A program made the position numbers and the translations under genes. Shown here piece after piece: positions 7,654 to 8,394 of a stretch of 8,394 bases of DNA. Below the pieces are notes generated by a model, which saw only the letters and a list, made by a program, of their open reading frames with translations, was not told the DNA's origin and ran no database searches. Source of the DNA: an uncultured Collinsella sp. (GTDB taxonomy: Bacteria; Actinomycetota; Coriobacteriia; Coriobacteriales; Coriobacteriaceae). The DNA lies in assembly GCA_900553935.1 (NCBI GenBank), contig USFK01000052.1:1-8394 (forward strand), given 5' to 3'. Every line of letters begins with the position of its first letter. The first letter of the stretch is position 1.

Positions 7654-8394
7654 TTATTTTTCGGTAATTTCTATTTCGTAGAGTTTCGGCCAGTTTTTGC
7701 CCGTCACGAAGATGCGGTCCCCCTCGGCGTCATAGGCGATGCCGTTCAGCACGTCGGTCGTCGCGGTCATTTCCGTTTCGGGCAGCAGCCCCGCGAGGTC
7801 GACGACGCCCTCGACGACGCCCGTCGCGGGGTCGATGACGACGATCTGGTCGGTGGTGTAGACGTTGGCCCATATTTTGTCGCCGATCCACTCCAGTTCG
7901 TTGAGGTATTCGACCGGCGCGCCCTTGTAGGTCACCGTCACGCGCTTTTCGCGGCGGAACGTCGCGGGATCGACCGTGTGGATCGTGGCCGTGCCGTCCG
8001 ACATGTAGAGCTTCTCGCCGTCGGTCGTGAGGCCCCAGCCTTCGCCCGGATAGCGGAAGTCGCGGACCTTTTGCAGTTTCCCGTTCTCCAGCGAATATAC
8101 GTGCGCGGTGTTGGACTGCCAGGTCAGCTGGTAGAGCTTCCCGCCGAGCAGGGTGATTCCTTCGCCGAACTCCGAACGGGGCAGGCGCGCCATGACCTCG
8201 GTTTTCCCCGTCGCGAGATCGGTCTTCCGAACGACCGATTCGCCGTGCTGGCCCGTACCTTCCCACATCGTCCCGTCGACGTATTGCAGCCCCTGGGTGT
8301 AGGCGCCGGTCGAGTGGGGGTAGGTCGCCGCGATGCGGTAGGTGTACGTTTTCGGCTCGGCCTGCACGGCCGCCGCGGCCTGCGCCTTTGCGCC
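7654..8394 (-). CDS. Glutamine cyclotransferase (glutaminyl-peptide cyclotransferase), N-terminus outside the window
   Basis: The frame is open from the window edge to the TAA at 7656-7654, giving 246 visible residues. It matches the plant/bacterial type of glutaminyl cyclase, a beta-propeller enzyme that turns N-terminal glutamine into pyroglutamate with release of ammonia. Landmarks in order are YPHSTGAYTQGL, GQHGESVVRK, GEGWGLTTDGEKLYMSDG, YLNELEWIGDKIWANVY, VVIDPATGVV, and the closing LNGIAYD with FVTGKNWPKLYEI. The first visible residues, GAKAQAAAAVQAEPK, look like the end of a signal peptide with a cleavage site after AVQA, so the protein is probably exported. A GTG at 8367 could be mistaken for the start, but it falls inside this signal-like stretch and the frame continues upstream. 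metH follows with zero spacing, so the two genes share a transcript. A link between their functions is not evident. Confidence 0.88.
   Translation of the reverse strand, partial: GAKAQAAAAVQAEPKTYTYRIAATYPHSTGAYTQGLQYVDGTMWEGTGQHGESVVRKTDLATGKTEVMARLPRSEFGEGITLLGGKLYQLTWQSNTAHVYSLENGKLQKVRDFRYPGEGWGLTTDGEKLYMSDGTATIHTVDPATFRREKRVTVTYKGAPVEYLNELEWIGDKIWANVYTTDQIVVIDPATGVVEGVVDLAGLLPETEMTATTDVLNGIAYDAEGDRIFVTGKNWPKLYEIEITEK

Overview
The window is most simply read as two unrelated bacterial genomes joined head-on at about 5056-5082, with no third element between them. Bases 1 to about 5080 look like a GC-rich Actinomycetota of the class Coriobacteriia (Collinsella-like). The evidence is strong Shine-Dalgarno sites before every complete gene, a glutamine synthetase followed by an actinobacterial GlnR-like orphan regulator, and a membrane-anchored HtrA protease. 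Bases from about 5056 to 8394 look like a GC-rich Bacteroidota (Alistipes-like). There a secreted glutamine cyclotransferase runs directly into metH with a TAA-ATG junction and no Shine-Dalgarno site. The genus names are inference from protein character and gene order; no database was searched.

Layout. 1-381: the 3' end of a LacI-family regulator. 386-1276: a compact toxin-antitoxin operon in which one antitoxin protein fuses a RelB/DinJ-type DNA-binding head to an MNT nucleotidyltransferase, overlapping by 14 bp a HepT (HEPN) toxin gene. 1277-1410: the glnA leader, with a GlnR-box-like motif and a 9-bp direct repeat. 1411-2748: a type I glutamine synthetase that has lost three of the six canonical metal-ligand residues. 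2799-3461: an orphan OmpR/GlnR-like response regulator, probably in the same transcript. 3466-3502: a strong terminator that also resembles a dispersed palindromic repeat. 3617-3640: a second GC-rich hairpin just before htrA. 3670 to about 5079: htrA, complete through its PDZ domain but cut at its C-terminal tail. About 5056-7653 (minus strand): metH, cut after its cobalamin-binding domain. 7654-8394 (minus strand): glutamine cyclotransferase, cut by the window edge.

How the genes work together. The left half holds two plausible functional units. One is the toxin-antitoxin module, in which the fused antitoxin would both repress its own promoter and nucleotidylate HepT. The other is a nitrogen unit, a glutamine synthetase homologue paired with a GlnR-like regulator. 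The right half pairs a periplasmic or secreted pyroglutamate-forming enzyme with methionine synthase. Nothing ties the two halves functionally. The very long open frames that run through the junction on both strands are by-products of GC-rich antisense reading.

The best biological leads are the DinJ-MNT/HepT fusion module and the glutamine synthetase with substituted active-site ligands beside a GlnR-like regulator. The most important caution is the chimeric junction.
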